This document shows, piece by piece, positions 26,230 to 34,878 of a DNA stretch of 64,000 nt. The notes beneath the pieces are model-generated. The model was not told the DNA's origin, searched no databases, and saw only the letters and a program-made list of their open reading frames with translations. Position 1 is the stretch's first letter. Each line of letters begins with the position of its first letter. This stretch comes from Acidovorax sp. SUPP3334 (GTDB lineage Bacteria > Pseudomonadota > Gammaproteobacteria > Burkholderiales > Burkholderiaceae_C): contig NZ_BQXQ01000019.1 in NCBI RefSeq assembly GCF_030159055.1, forward strand, positions 1 through 64,000. Reading direction: 5' to 3'. Position numbers and translations under genes: made by a program.

Positions 26230-28434
26230 ATGGCGACATTCACTGACATCCAACTGCTGCGCATCAACTACCTGCGTGGGCCCAACATCTGGACCTACCG
26301 TCCGGTGCTCGAAGTCTGGCTGGACCTCGGCGCGCTCGAGGACCACCCGTCCAACGCCCTGCCCGGGTTCAACCAGCGCCTCACGGCGTGGCTGCCCGCG
26401 CTGATCGAACACCACTGCGGCGTGGGCGAGCGCGGCGGCTTCCTGCAGCGGCTGGAGGGCGGCACCTGGTGCGGCCACGTGCTGGAGCACATCGTGATCG
26501 AACTGCTGAACCTGTCGGGCATGCCCACGGGCTTCGGGCAGACGCGCAGCACCTCGCAGCGCGGCGTGTACCGCATGGTGTTCCGGGCCCGCGACGAACG
26601 GGTGGCCCGCGTGGCGCTGGACCAGGGCCACCAGCTCATCATGGCGGCCATCAACGACACCCCCTTCGACGTGCAGGCCGCCGTGGCGCGCGTGCGCACC
26701 GAGGTGGATGACCAGTACCTCGGCCCCAGCACGGCGTGCATCGTCACCGCTGCGACCGACCGCGGCATTCCGCACATCCGCCTGAACGACGGCAATCTCG
26801 TGCAGCTGGGCTACGGCGCGTCGCAGCGGCGCATCTGGACGGCCGAGAGCGAATTCACCAGCGCCATCGCCGAAGGCATCGCCAGCGACAAGGACCTGAC
26901 CAAGAGCCTGCTCAGATCGTGCGGCGTGCCCGTGCCCGAGGGCCAGGTCGTCAACAGCCCCGAAGAGGCCTGGGAAGCCGCGCAGGACATCGGCCTGCCG
27001 GTGGTCGTCAAGCCTTCCGACGGCAACCACGGCCGGGGCGTGACGCTGGACCTGCGCAAGCAGGCCGACATCGAGGCGGCCTACCACGTGGCGTACCCCG
27101 AAGGCAGCGACGTGATGGTCGAGCGCTTCATCCCCGGCGACGAGCACCGCGTGCTCGTGGTGGGCGGCAAGGTCGTGGCGGCCGCGCGCGGCGAGGTGGT
27201 GAGCATCACCGGCAACGGCCGCTCCACCGTGCAGGAACTGATCGACACGCAACTCAACTCCGACCCGCGCCGCGGCTACGAAGAGGAATACCCGCTGGAA
27301 CTGATCCAGGTGGACACCAACGTCGCCGTGCAGCTGGAGCTCAAGCGCCAGGACCTGTCCGCCACGGCCATCCCCGAGGCCGGCCGCGAAGTCGTGGTGC
27401 AGCGCAACGGCAACGTGGCGGTGGACTGCACCGACGAAGTCCACCCCGAAGTGGCCTACATCGCCGCGCTGGCGGCCAAGGTCGTGGGGCTGGACATCGC
27501 GGGCATCGACCTGGTGGCGCGCGACATCAGCCGGCCGCTGCAGGAGCAAAGCGGCGCCATCGTCGAGGTGAATGCCGGCCCCGGTCTGCTCATGCACCTG
27601 AAGCCTGCCATCGGCGCACCCCGCCCGGTGGGCCAGGCCATCGCGGAGCATTTGTTCCCCGCCGAAGAAGATGCCGACGGCACCATCGGCCGCATTCCGC
27701 TGGTGGGCGTGGCCGGCACGCGCGGCACGAGCACCATCGCCCGCGTGGTGGGCTGGCTCATGCACCTGGGCGGGCGCCACACGGGCCTGGCATGCCGCGA
27801 GGGCCTGTTCCTGGACCGCCGCTGCGTGGACACCGCCGACAGCGCCCACTGGGAAGCAGCCCACCGCCTGCTGATGAACCAGATGGTGCAGGCCGCTGTG
27901 ATCGAAAACGACGCCCGCACCATCCTGCGCGACGGCCTCGCCTATGACCGCTGCCAGGTGGGCGTGGTGACCGACATGGACGGCAAGGACGCGCTCGCCG
28001 AGTTCGACGTGTTCGAGCAGGACCAGATGTTCAAGGTGCTGCGCACGCAGATCGACGTGGTGCTGCCCGGCGGCGCCGCCGTGCTGAACGCGGCCGAGCC
28101 CCAGGTGCTGGAACTGGCGCCTTTGTCGGACGGCGCCGTGGTGCTGTATGCCCAGGACGGCACGCTGCCCGCCATCGCCGAGCACCGCGCCAAGGACAGT
28201 GGCCGCGCCGTGTTCGTGAAGGCGGGCCGCGTGGTGCTGGCCACCGGCACGGCCGAGCACGTGCTCGGCGCGCTGGCCGACCTGACCTTCGGCCGCAACG
28301 CCGTGCAGGCCGACCCGGACACGCTGCTGGCCATCGTCGCCACGGCCTGGGCGCTGGACATCGCGCCCGACCTGATCGGCGCCGGCATCAAGACCTTCGA
28401 GCCCGAGCTGCCTTGCGCCGCTCCCGCCCGCTGA
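26230..28434 (+). CDS. cphA': Cyanophycin synthetase-like protein CphA' with degenerate Mur-ligase P-loop
   Basis: 734 residues. The N-terminal and ATP-grasp domains are well kept (WCGHVLEHIVIELLNL; SDKDLTKSLLRSCGVPVPEG; LPVVVKPSDGNHGRGVTLDL; EVNAGPGLLMHL). The C-terminal Mur-ligase-like domain has GVAGTRGTSTIARV (about 493-506) in place of the canonical GTNGKTT P-loop, so the ATP-binding Lys is lost, and the domain is shorter than in CphA. In true CphA the ATP-grasp half adds Asp and the Mur half adds Arg. This protein may therefore only perform one half-reaction or act as a partner subunit. A 74-base gap separates it from cphA. Confidence 0.9.
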   Translation: MATFTDIQLLRINYLRGPNIWTYRPVLEVWLDLGALEDHPSNALPGFNQRLTAWLPALIEHHCGVGERGGFLQRLEGGTWCGHVLEHIVIELLNLSGMPTGFGQTRSTSQRGVYRMVFRARDERVARVALDQGHQLIMAAINDTPFDVQAAVARVRTEVDDQYLGPSTACIVTAATDRGIPHIRLNDGNLVQLGYGASQRRIWTAESEFTSAIAEGIASDKDLTKSLLRSCGVPVPEGQVVNSPEEAWEAAQDIGLPVVVKPSDGNHGRGVTLDLRKQADIEAAYHVAYPEGSDVMVERFIPGDEHRVLVVGGKVVAAARGEVVSITGNGRSTVQELIDTQLNSDPRRGYEEEYPLELIQVDTNVAVQLELKRQDLSATAIPEAGREVVVQRNGNVAVDCTDEVHPEVAYIAALAAKVVGLDIAGIDLVARDISRPLQEQSGAIVEVNAGPGLLMHLKPAIGAPRPVGQAIAEHLFPAEEDADGTIGRIPLVGVAGTRGTSTIARVVGWLMHLGGRHTGLACREGLFLDRRCVDTADSAHWEAAHRLLMNQMVQAAVIENDARTILRDGLAYDRCQVGVVTDMDGKDALAEFDVFEQDQMFKVLRTQIDVVLPGGAAVLNAAEPQVLELAPLSDGAVVLYAQDGTLPAIAEHRAKDSGRAVFVKAGRVVLATGTAEHVLGALADLTFGRNAVQADPDTLLAIVATAWALDIAPDLIGAGIKTFEPELPCAAPAR

Positions 28435-28508
28435 CCGACCCCTTTCAACGACCGCATGGACTCGATCCGGCGCCTGCGCCGGCACCCCACAGAAAGAGAC
28501 GCTTTTCC

Positions 28509-31082
28509 ATGGACGTATCCCGCACCCGGGCCCTGCGCGGCCCCAATCTCTGGAGCCGCCACACCGCCATCGAGGCCGTGGTGACCTGCGCTGAATCCGA
28601 GCTCGCCATGCGCCAGATCGCTGGCTTCGAAACCAGGCTGCGCGCGCTGTTTCCCGCCGTGGGCGTGCTGCACCCCGAGGGCAGCGATGCCGACGTCTCC
28701 CTCGCCCATGTCCTCGGCGGCGCGGCCCTGGCGCTGCAGGCCCAGGCCGGCTGCCCGGTGAGCTTCAGCCGCATCTCGGCCACCGTGGACACGGGCGTGT
28801 ACCAGGTGGTCGTCGAATACAGCGAAGAGGCCGTGGGCCGGCAGGCCTTCGAAGATGCCCAGGCGCTGATCCAGGCCGCGCTGCAAGGCGGCCACTTCGA
28901 CGCCGAGGCCGCCGTGGCGCGCCTGCGCGAGCTGGACGAAGACGAGCGCCTGGGCCCCAGCACGGGCTCCATCGTCGAGGCCGCCGCCGCGCGCGGCATT
29001 CCGTGGCGCCGGCTCACGTCGGGCAGCCTGGTGCAGTTCGGCTGGGGCTCCAAGCAGCGCCGCATCCAGGCCGCCGAGGTCGATTCGACCAGCGCCGTGG
29101 CCGAATCCATCGCGCAGGACAAGGACCTCACCAAGCGCCTGCTGCACGCCGCCGGCGTGCCCGTGCCGCTGGGCCGGCCGGTCGAGTCGGTGGACGATGC
29201 CTGGAAGGCCGCGCAGGAAGTCGGCCTGCCGGTGGTGGTCAAGCCCCAGGACGGCAACCAGGGCAAGGGCGTGACGGTGAACATCACCGAGCGCGCGCAA
29301 CTCGACGAAGCCTTCCGCACCGCCGCCGAATACGGCACGGTGATGGTCGAGCGCTTCCTGCCGGGCCATGATTTCCGCCTGCTGGTGGTGGGCGACCAAC
29401 TGGTGGCGGCAGCGCGCCGCGAGCCGCCGCAGGTGCTGGGCGATGGCGAGCGCACCGTGCGCGAGCTGGTGCATCTGGTCAACCTCGACCCGCGCCGCGG
29501 GGAGGGCCATGCCACCTCGCTCACCAAGATCCGGCTGGACGACATCGCCGTCGCGCGGCTGGCCATGCAGGGCCTCACGCCCGAATCCGTGCCGGCCAAG
29601 GGCCAGCGCGTGATCCTTCGCAACAACGCCAACCTGTCCACCGGCGGCACCGCCACCGACGTGACGGACGACGTGCACCCCGAGGTAGCGGCCCGCGCCA
29701 TCGCCGCGGCCCAGATGGTGGGCCTGCACATCTGCGGCGTGGACATGGTGGCCGAGAACGTGCTGCAGCCGTTGGAAGTGCAAGGCGGCGGCTTCGTCGA
29801 GGTGAATGCCGCGCCCGGCCTGCGCATGCACCTGGCGCCCAGCTACGGCAAGCCCCGCAACGTGGGCCAGGCCATGGTGGACAAGCTCTTCGCCAACGGT
29901 CAGGACGGCCGCATTCCCGTGGTGGCCGTGACCGGCACCAACGGCAAGACGACCACCGCGCGGCTGATCGCGCACCTCTTTTCCGCCCAGGGCCTGCGCG
30001 TGGGCATGACCAACACCGACGGGGTGTACGTGAACGGCCGCCAGATCGACAGCGGCGACTGCTCCGGCCCCAAGAGCGCGCGCAACGTACTGCTGCACCC
30101 CGAGGTGGATGCGGCCGTGTTCGAGACCGCGCGCGGCGGCATCCTGCGCGAGGGCCTGGGCTTCGACCGCTGCCAGGTGGCCGTGGTGACCAACATCGGC
30201 GCGGGCGACCACCTGGGCCTGAACTACATCACCACGGTGGACGACCTGGCCGTGCTCAAGCGCGTGATCGTGCAGAACGTGGCCCCCGACGGCTATGCGG
30301 TGCTCAATGCCGCCGACCCCATCGTCGCGGCCATGGCATCGTCCACGCCGGGCAAGGTGATCTACTTCGCCAGCGACCGCCACCACCCCGTGATGGCCAC
30401 GCACCGCGCGCAGGGCAACCGGTCGGTGTACATGGATGGCGAGTCCATCGTCGCGGCGGAAGGCTCGTGGCGCGAAACCATCCACCTGCGCGACGTGCCG
30501 ATCACGCGCAACGGCAAGATCGGCTTCCAGGTCGAGAACGTCATGGCTTCGGTGGCCGCCGCGTGGGGCGCGGGCCTGCCATGGCAGACGATCCGCCGGG
30601 GGCTGTCGGGCTTCGTGAACGACAGCGACAACGCCCCTGGCCGCTTCAACGTGATGGACTTCAAGGGCGCCACGGTGATCGCCGACTACGGCCACAACCC
30701 CGATGCCATGCGTGCCCTGGTGGCCGCCGTGGATGCGCTGCCCGGCAACCGCCGCAGCGTGGTCATCAGCGGTGCGGGCGACCGGCGCGACGAAGACATC
30801 CGCGACCAGACGGTGATCCTCGGGACCGCGTTCGACGACGTGATCCTCTACCAGGACGCGGCCCAGCGCGGCCGTGCCGACGGCGAGGTGATGGCGTTGC
30901 TGCGCGAGGGCCTGGCCGGCGCATCGCGCACCAAGCACATCGAAGAGATCCGCGGCGAATTCGTCGCCATCGACTACGCCCTGGACCGGCTGCAGCCCGG
31001 CGACCTGTGCCTGGTCCTGGTGGACCAGGTGGAGGAAGCCCTGGCGCACCTGGCCAAGCGCTGCTCGGAGGTGACAGCATGA
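28509..31082 (+). CDS. cphA: Cyanophycin synthetase
   Basis: 857 residues. CphA polymerises multi-L-arginyl-poly-L-aspartate, a nitrogen storage granule, in the cytoplasm using ATP. Order of domains: N-terminal primer-binding region, ATP-grasp (QDKDLTKRLLHAAGVPVP; LPVVVKPQDGNQGKGVTVNI; EVNAAPGLRMHL), and an intact Mur-ligase domain (VTGTNGKTTTARLIAHL, about 472-488; GGILREGLGFDRCQVAVVTNIG; DYGHNPDAMRALV). The ATG at 28509 gives the usual N-terminus; the longer open frame upstream is not conserved-looking. The stop overlaps the creA start (ATGA-type overlap at 31079-31082). Confidence 0.96.
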   Translation: MDVSRTRALRGPNLWSRHTAIEAVVTCAESELAMRQIAGFETRLRALFPAVGVLHPEGSDADVSLAHVLGGAALALQAQAGCPVSFSRISATVDTGVYQVVVEYSEEAVGRQAFEDAQALIQAALQGGHFDAEAAVARLRELDEDERLGPSTGSIVEAAAARGIPWRRLTSGSLVQFGWGSKQRRIQAAEVDSTSAVAESIAQDKDLTKRLLHAAGVPVPLGRPVESVDDAWKAAQEVGLPVVVKPQDGNQGKGVTVNITERAQLDEAFRTAAEYGTVMVERFLPGHDFRLLVVGDQLVAAARREPPQVLGDGERTVRELVHLVNLDPRRGEGHATSLTKIRLDDIAVARLAMQGLTPESVPAKGQRVILRNNANLSTGGTATDVTDDVHPEVAARAIAAAQMVGLHICGVDMVAENVLQPLEVQGGGFVEVNAAPGLRMHLAPSYGKPRNVGQAMVDKLFANGQDGRIPVVAVTGTNGKTTTARLIAHLFSAQGLRVGMTNTDGVYVNGRQIDSGDCSGPKSARNVLLHPEVDAAVFETARGGILREGLGFDRCQVAVVTNIGAGDHLGLNYITTVDDLAVLKRVIVQNVAPDGYAVLNAADPIVAAMASSTPGKVIYFASDRHHPVMATHRAQGNRSVYMDGESIVAAEGSWRETIHLRDVPITRNGKIGFQVENVMASVAAAWGAGLPWQTIRRGLSGFVNDSDNAPGRFNVMDFKGATVIADYGHNPDAMRALVAAVDALPGNRRSVVISGAGDRRDEDIRDQTVILGTAFDDVILYQDAAQRGRADGEVMALLREGLAGASRTKHIEEIRGEFVAIDYALDRLQPGDLCLVLVDQVEEALAHLAKRCSEVTA

Positions 31083-31570
31083 GCGCCCGCAGCATGCTGC
31101 GCCACACCGCAATGGCGCTCGGGCTGGCGGCCACTGCGCTGGGTGCGCAGGCCGACACCATCGGCACCGTGGACACGGCGTTCAAGCTGCTCGGCCGCGA
31201 CCACGACATCATCGTGGAGGCCTACGACGACCCTGCCGTGCAGGGCGTGACCTGCTACGTGTCGCGCGCCCGCACGGGCGGAATCAAGGGCTCGCTCGGA
31301 CTGGCCGAGGACAAGGCCGAGGCGTCGATCGCCTGCCGCCAGACCGGGCCCATCGCCTTCCCCAAGCCGCCGCTCAAGCAGCAGGACGAAGTGTTCAGCG
31401 AACGCATCTCGATTTTGTTCAAGCGCCTGCGCATCGTGCGCATGGTGGACCCCGCGCGCAACACGCTGGTGTACCTGACGTACTCCGACCGGCTCATCGA
31501 AGGCTCGCCGCAGAACGCGGTCACCGCCGTGCCGGTGGACCGGGCCACGCCGATCCCTCTCAAGAAGTGA
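31079..31570 (+). CDS. creA: CreA family protein
   Basis: A 163-residue periplasmic protein with a signal peptide (MLRHTAMALGLAATALGAQA). The conserved CreA block is TIGTVDTAFKLLGRDHDIIVEAYDDPAVQGVTCYVSRARTGGIKG, then SIACRQTGPI and the C-terminal VYLTYSDRLIEGSPQNAV. Function unknown. The start overlaps the cphA stop, so the gene is translationally coupled to cyanophycin synthesis here. Confidence 0.93.
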   Translation: MSARSMLRHTAMALGLAATALGAQADTIGTVDTAFKLLGRDHDIIVEAYDDPAVQGVTCYVSRARTGGIKGSLGLAEDKAEASIACRQTGPIAFPKPPLKQQDEVFSERISILFKRLRIVRMVDPARNTLVYLTYSDRLIEGSPQNAVTAVPVDRATPIPLKK

Positions 31571-31602
31571 CCGGCTGCGGAGGGGGACGGGCCAGTGCCA
31601 GA

Positions 31603-31643
31603 TCGCCCTCCACCGCAGTATCCACGGCCTATACAGCTATCAA
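31603..31643 (+). repeat. Comamonadaceae palindromic repeat, copy 4 (divergent, interrupted)
   Basis: GCCCTCCACCGCAGTATCCA followed by CGGCCTATACAGCTATCAAT resembles the repeat but has diverged. The hairpin is cut by IS630-family element B just after AGCTATCAAT. Confidence 0.6.
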
Positions 31644-31644
31644 T

Positions 31645-32748
31645 TACTCATAAGTCAGTAACTTAGAGAACACTCTCTTGCGCAGAGCGGCGATCGGTGC
31701 TTTCATTGGCATGAAACGAGACGGACGCACCCTGGCCCACAATGTGTTGGAAGAAATGCGCATGCTGGCCGTACAGCGCATGCGCGAAGGAGAGTCGCCA
31801 GCAGCGGTGGCGGCTTCCTTGGGCATGCACAGGGGCTGGGCCTACAAGTGCAAAGCCGCTGCCAGCGGGCGCGGCAATGGGCTGCGCGCGCTGCGCTCGA
31901 CCAAAGGCACAGGCCGCCCGCGCAGCCTCACACCCGTGCAGGAGCGCCAGGTTTTTCGCTGGGTCAACGGCAAAAACCCACGCCAGCACGGCTTCGACTT
32001 TGGCCTGTGGACCCGCCAGATTGTGCGAGAACTGGTGGCACAGCGTTTTGGGGTGAGCCTGTCGCTGGCTAGCATCGCAGCCTTGCTCGCGCGTCTGGGC
32101 CTGACACCGCAAAAGCCCTTGCAACGAGCTTACCAACGTGACCCGCAAGCCATTGAGCGCTGGGTCACCGAGACCTATCCGGCCATTGCCCGGCAGGCCA
32201 AGCGGGACAAGGCCGAAGTCTTCTTCTGGGACGAGTCGGGCTTTCGCGCTGATGCCGTGCATGGCAAGACCTGGGGAGCCAAGGGCCAGACCCCGGTCGT
32301 GGAGCGCCCGGGCCAGCGCCAGTCGATCTCGGCGGCCTCAGCCGTCAACTCCAAAGGGGCGTTCTGGTTTGAGACCTACCAGGGAGCGCTTACAGGCGAG
32401 TTGTTCGTGCAACTGCTCAAGAACATGATGGCCGAGCGTGAGAAACCCGTGCACTTGGTCGTCGATGGCTTGCCGGCTCACAAGAAGGCCCTCGTCAAGC
32501 AATACGTGGCAAGCACGGCGGGCGCATCGACGTTGCACTTCCTGCCCGGCTATGCGCCAGACCTCAATCCAGATGAGCTGGTATGGAGCCACGCCAAGCG
32601 CACAGGGGTGGCGCGCAGTCCATTGCGAAAGGGAGACAAGCTCAAGGAGCGTGTGGATGCGCAGTTGCAGTCGGTGGCTGAAGATCCTGCACTCATCAGG
32701 TCATTCTTCAGACACCCATCTGTCGCCTATATTTCTGACTTGTGAGTA
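31645..32748 (+). mobile_element. IS630-family insertion sequence (element B)
   Basis: About 1.1 kb with terminal inverted repeats CTCATAAGTCAG at the left (31647-31658) and CTGACTTGTGAG at the right (32735-32746), one mismatch. TA dinucleotides flank both ends (31645-31646 and 32747-32748), the expected TA duplication. It carries one intact transposase. It differs from element A in ends and protein, so it is an independent arrival. Confidence 0.87.
31711..32745 (+). CDS. IS630-family transposase (element B)
   Basis: 344 residues, apparently intact. The N-terminus has a helix-turn-helix (GESPAAVAASLGMHRGWAYKCKAA) and a second winged region (RFGVSLSLASIAALLARLGLTPQKP). The DDE catalytic core is EVFFWDESGFRADAVHGKTW, PVHLVVDGLPAHKKALV and LPGYAPDLNPDELVWSHAK. 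ATG 31711 is chosen; an upstream TTG would extend it by 11 residues. The stop lies inside the right inverted repeat. Confidence 0.92.
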   Translation: MKRDGRTLAHNVLEEMRMLAVQRMREGESPAAVAASLGMHRGWAYKCKAAASGRGNGLRALRSTKGTGRPRSLTPVQERQVFRWVNGKNPRQHGFDFGLWTRQIVRELVAQRFGVSLSLASIAALLARLGLTPQKPLQRAYQRDPQAIERWVTETYPAIARQAKRDKAEVFFWDESGFRADAVHGKTWGAKGQTPVVERPGQRQSISAASAVNSKGAFWFETYQGALTGELFVQLLKNMMAEREKPVHLVVDGLPAHKKALVKQYVASTAGASTLHFLPGYAPDLNPDELVWSHAKRTGVARSPLRKGDKLKERVDAQLQSVAEDPALIRSFFRHPSVAYISDL

Positions 32749-32886
32749 AGGGTTCGCTGCCTGCGCCTGTCCGAGGCCCGACAGGTCTTGCGCCTGCAAG
32801 GCCCTAAGATTCCACCCGGGCCCGCCGCAACGGTTGGCCGGTCTGTGTGGCAAGAACCAGGAACCGATTTTTGAAGAAAAAAAGGA

Positions 32887-33990
32887 ATGGCGATGACGGA
32901 GACGACGACGGCAGCAGAGGTTTTTTCCGAGGTGCGCGGGCAGGTGGGTTTCATCACCCTCAACCGGCCCAGGGCGCTGAATGCCCTGTCGCTGGGCATG
33001 GTGCGCTCACTCATGCAGACACTGCTGGATTGGCAGCACGATGAGCGCATTGCCGCAGTGGCCATCCGCGGCAGCAACAAGGAAGGGCCCTTCGGCGCCT
33101 TTTGTGCAGGAGGGGACATTCGATTCCTGCACCAAGCGGGCAGCCAGGGCGACCCACGGCTGGAAGATTTCTTTACCGAGGAATACGCGCTCAATCACCT
33201 GATCCATCATTACGGCAAGCCCTACATCGCCTTCATGGACGGCATCGTGATGGGCGGGGGCATGGGCATCAGCCAGGGCGCCAGCCTGCGCATCGTGACC
33301 GAGCGCACGAAGATGGCCATGCCGGAGACGGCGATCGGCCTGTTCCCCGATGTGGGCGGGGGCTACTTCCTGTCGCGGTGCAAGGGGCATGCCGGTGAAT
33401 GGCTGGGACTGACCGGCGACACCATCGGTGCAGGGGATGCCGTTGCGCTGGGTTTGGCCGACGGCTGCATGCCGTCCGATCAGCAAGCCGCCGTCTGGGA
33501 GGTGCTCGGCAGCGGAACATTTGCCGACGGAAAAGCCATCGAACAGCTGATTGCTGCAAAATTCATAGCTAAAGAGGCTTTGGATACAGCGGTGACGGCC
33601 GAAATCGATCAATACTTTTCGCTGGCTGACGTACAGGCCATCACCGTGGCGCTGGAAGCCGCAGACAGCGAATGGGCTCGCGCCACGGCAGCGACATTGC
33701 GCAAGCGCTCTCCCCTTATGCTGCACGTGGTGCTGGAACAGATCCGCCGTGCGCGCGGTATGGATCTGGCGACCGACTTGCGCATGGAGCGCGACATGGT
33801 GCGCCATTGTTTCTACCTGCGCCCCGGCCAAAGCGAGACGGTAGAGGGTATTCGCGCCCTGGCGGTCGACAAGGACCACGCCCCACGTTGGAGTCCAGCC
33901 CGCATCGAGGAAGTGACACCGGACATGGTGGCCCCATTCTTTGACAGCCCCTGGCCGGTTCACGCCCATCCGCTCGCAGCGTTGCGCTGA
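32887..33990 (+). CDS. 3-hydroxyisobutyryl-CoA hydrolase-like protein (enoyl-CoA hydratase/isomerase family)
   Basis: 367 residues of the crotonase superfamily. The size, the first oxyanion segment FCAGGDIRFLHQ, and the block KMAMPETAIGLFPDVGGGYFLSR point to the HIBYL-CoA hydrolase branch, which acts in valine breakdown, rather than to a 260-residue hydratase. The C-terminal helical extension is present. An AAAGGA element precedes two close ATGs (32887 and 32893); the second has better spacing, so the real protein may start MTETTT. A short core of the palindromic repeat (33549-33575) is read in frame as LIAAKFIAKEALD. Confidence 0.85.
   Translation: MAMTETTTAAEVFSEVRGQVGFITLNRPRALNALSLGMVRSLMQTLLDWQHDERIAAVAIRGSNKEGPFGAFCAGGDIRFLHQAGSQGDPRLEDFFTEEYALNHLIHHYGKPYIAFMDGIVMGGGMGISQGASLRIVTERTKMAMPETAIGLFPDVGGGYFLSRCKGHAGEWLGLTGDTIGAGDAVALGLADGCMPSDQQAAVWEVLGSGTFADGKAIEQLIAAKFIAKEALDTAVTAEIDQYFSLADVQAITVALEAADSEWARATAATLRKRSPLMLHVVLEQIRRARGMDLATDLRMERDMVRHCFYLRPGQSETVEGIRALAVDKDHAPRWSPARIEEVTPDMVAPFFDSPWPVHAHPLAALR
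33549..33575 (+). repeat. Diverged repeat core inside the crotonase-family gene
   Basis: ATTGCTGCAAAATTCATAGC followed by TAAAGAGGCTTTGGA resembles the ATTGCTAT...ATAGC core and its flank. It is A/T-rich in a GC-rich gene and read in frame. The match is partial. Confidence 0.45.
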
Positions 33991-34039
33991 CCTGGCCGCT
34001 TGATCCGAAGGCATCGGATTTACCCCCGATGCCGACTGT

Positions 34040-34867
34040 TCACAGCTGTGGATGCACCGCCGTGGCCAGTCCGAGCAGGGCGGCGCGCGGCAGGGCGCCG
34101 CTAAGGGCGTAGCCGAAGCCGCTGTCCGTCCAGTAAAAGCAGGGCACCGGCCCGTCCGCGTCGAAGCGGAATGCGGTGTCGGCAGCGCCCGCCTGTTCTG
34201 CCCGCAGGGCGCCGAGGTACAGCGTGACCCGTTCGCCCGCCGCGTTCTGGTACATGAACTGGGCGCGCGCACCGGTATCGCCAGGCAGCAGCCGGCCTCC
34301 TACGAGTTCGTACCCCTGCGCCGCCAGCACGGGCACCTTGAGCGGGCGCCCCAGCCGTTTGGACAGCCACTGCACGAGGTGGTCTTGTTGAGCCGCCGCC
34401 ACCTCCACGGGGTGGCGTTGTTCTGGCTGATAGATCGCGTGCGCCAGTGCTGCCTGCTGGGCGAAGCGGCGAGCATCCGGTGCCGCGCTGGCCATTCGGG
34501 CAGATGCTGATTCCCCTGCATGGTTCGGCCATTGCCCGTGCATGGTCCAGCCCATTCCAAAAGCCAGTGCCAGCGATGCCGCCATGCCACCCAGGCGCCA
34601 CCAGCGCGCCTCGCGATCACGCAGCGCTTGCAGCCGGTCAGCCGCGCGGCGAATGCCATCTGGGATCGGGGCGGTGTTCCAGGCCGCATGCAGGCCTTTC
34701 AGATGCTCACGCTGGCTTTGCCAAGCCGCCAGCGTGGCTTGAAGGTCCGAGCCAGCGTGGCGTGCCAGCCGAACCCGCAGCGCATCGGCTTGCTCAGTCG
34801 GAAGGCGCCCATCCACCAAGGCATGGAGTTCCTCGTCGGAAAGCGGAGCGTCGTTATCGGTAGCCAT
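34040..34867 (-). CDS. Anti-sigma factor, single-pass membrane protein
   Basis: 275 residues. The N-terminal part (LSDEELHALVDGRLPTEQADALRVRLARH) resembles anti-sigma domains of the RsiW/ChrR type but lacks the HxxxCxxC zinc motif. A membrane helix (LGGMAASLALAFGMGWTMHG, about residues 89-108) follows, and a periplasmic C-terminal domain ends in DGPVPCFYWTDSGFGYALSG. It starts 11 bases after the sigma-factor stop, so the pair is one operon; the anti-sigma would hold the sigma factor at the membrane until a signal arrives. The frame is open upstream, but ATG 34867 gives the family N-terminus. Confidence 0.85.
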   Translation of the reverse strand: MATDNDAPLSDEELHALVDGRLPTEQADALRVRLARHAGSDLQATLAAWQSQREHLKGLHAAWNTAPIPDGIRRAADRLQALRDREARWWRLGGMAASLALAFGMGWTMHGQWPNHAGESASARMASAAPDARRFAQQAALAHAIYQPEQRHPVEVAAAQQDHLVQWLSKRLGRPLKVPVLAAQGYELVGGRLLPGDTGARAQFMYQNAAGERVTLYLGALRAEQAGAADTAFRFDADGPVPCFYWTDSGFGYALSGALPRAALLGLATAVHPQL

Positions 34868-34878
34868 GTCCGGTGCTC

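Noticed and set aside
27942-31112. Very long minus-strand frame (over 1000 codons) opposite cphA
   Set aside because: It is an antisense shadow of a GC-rich gene: low-complexity His/Arg/Ala/Gly composition, no family motifs, and it lies fully over the well-supported cphA and cphA'.
34010-34033. GGCATCGG...CCGATGCC hairpin as a terminator
   Set aside because: Good 8-bp stem between convergent genes, but no T tract on either strand; left as a plain hairpin.
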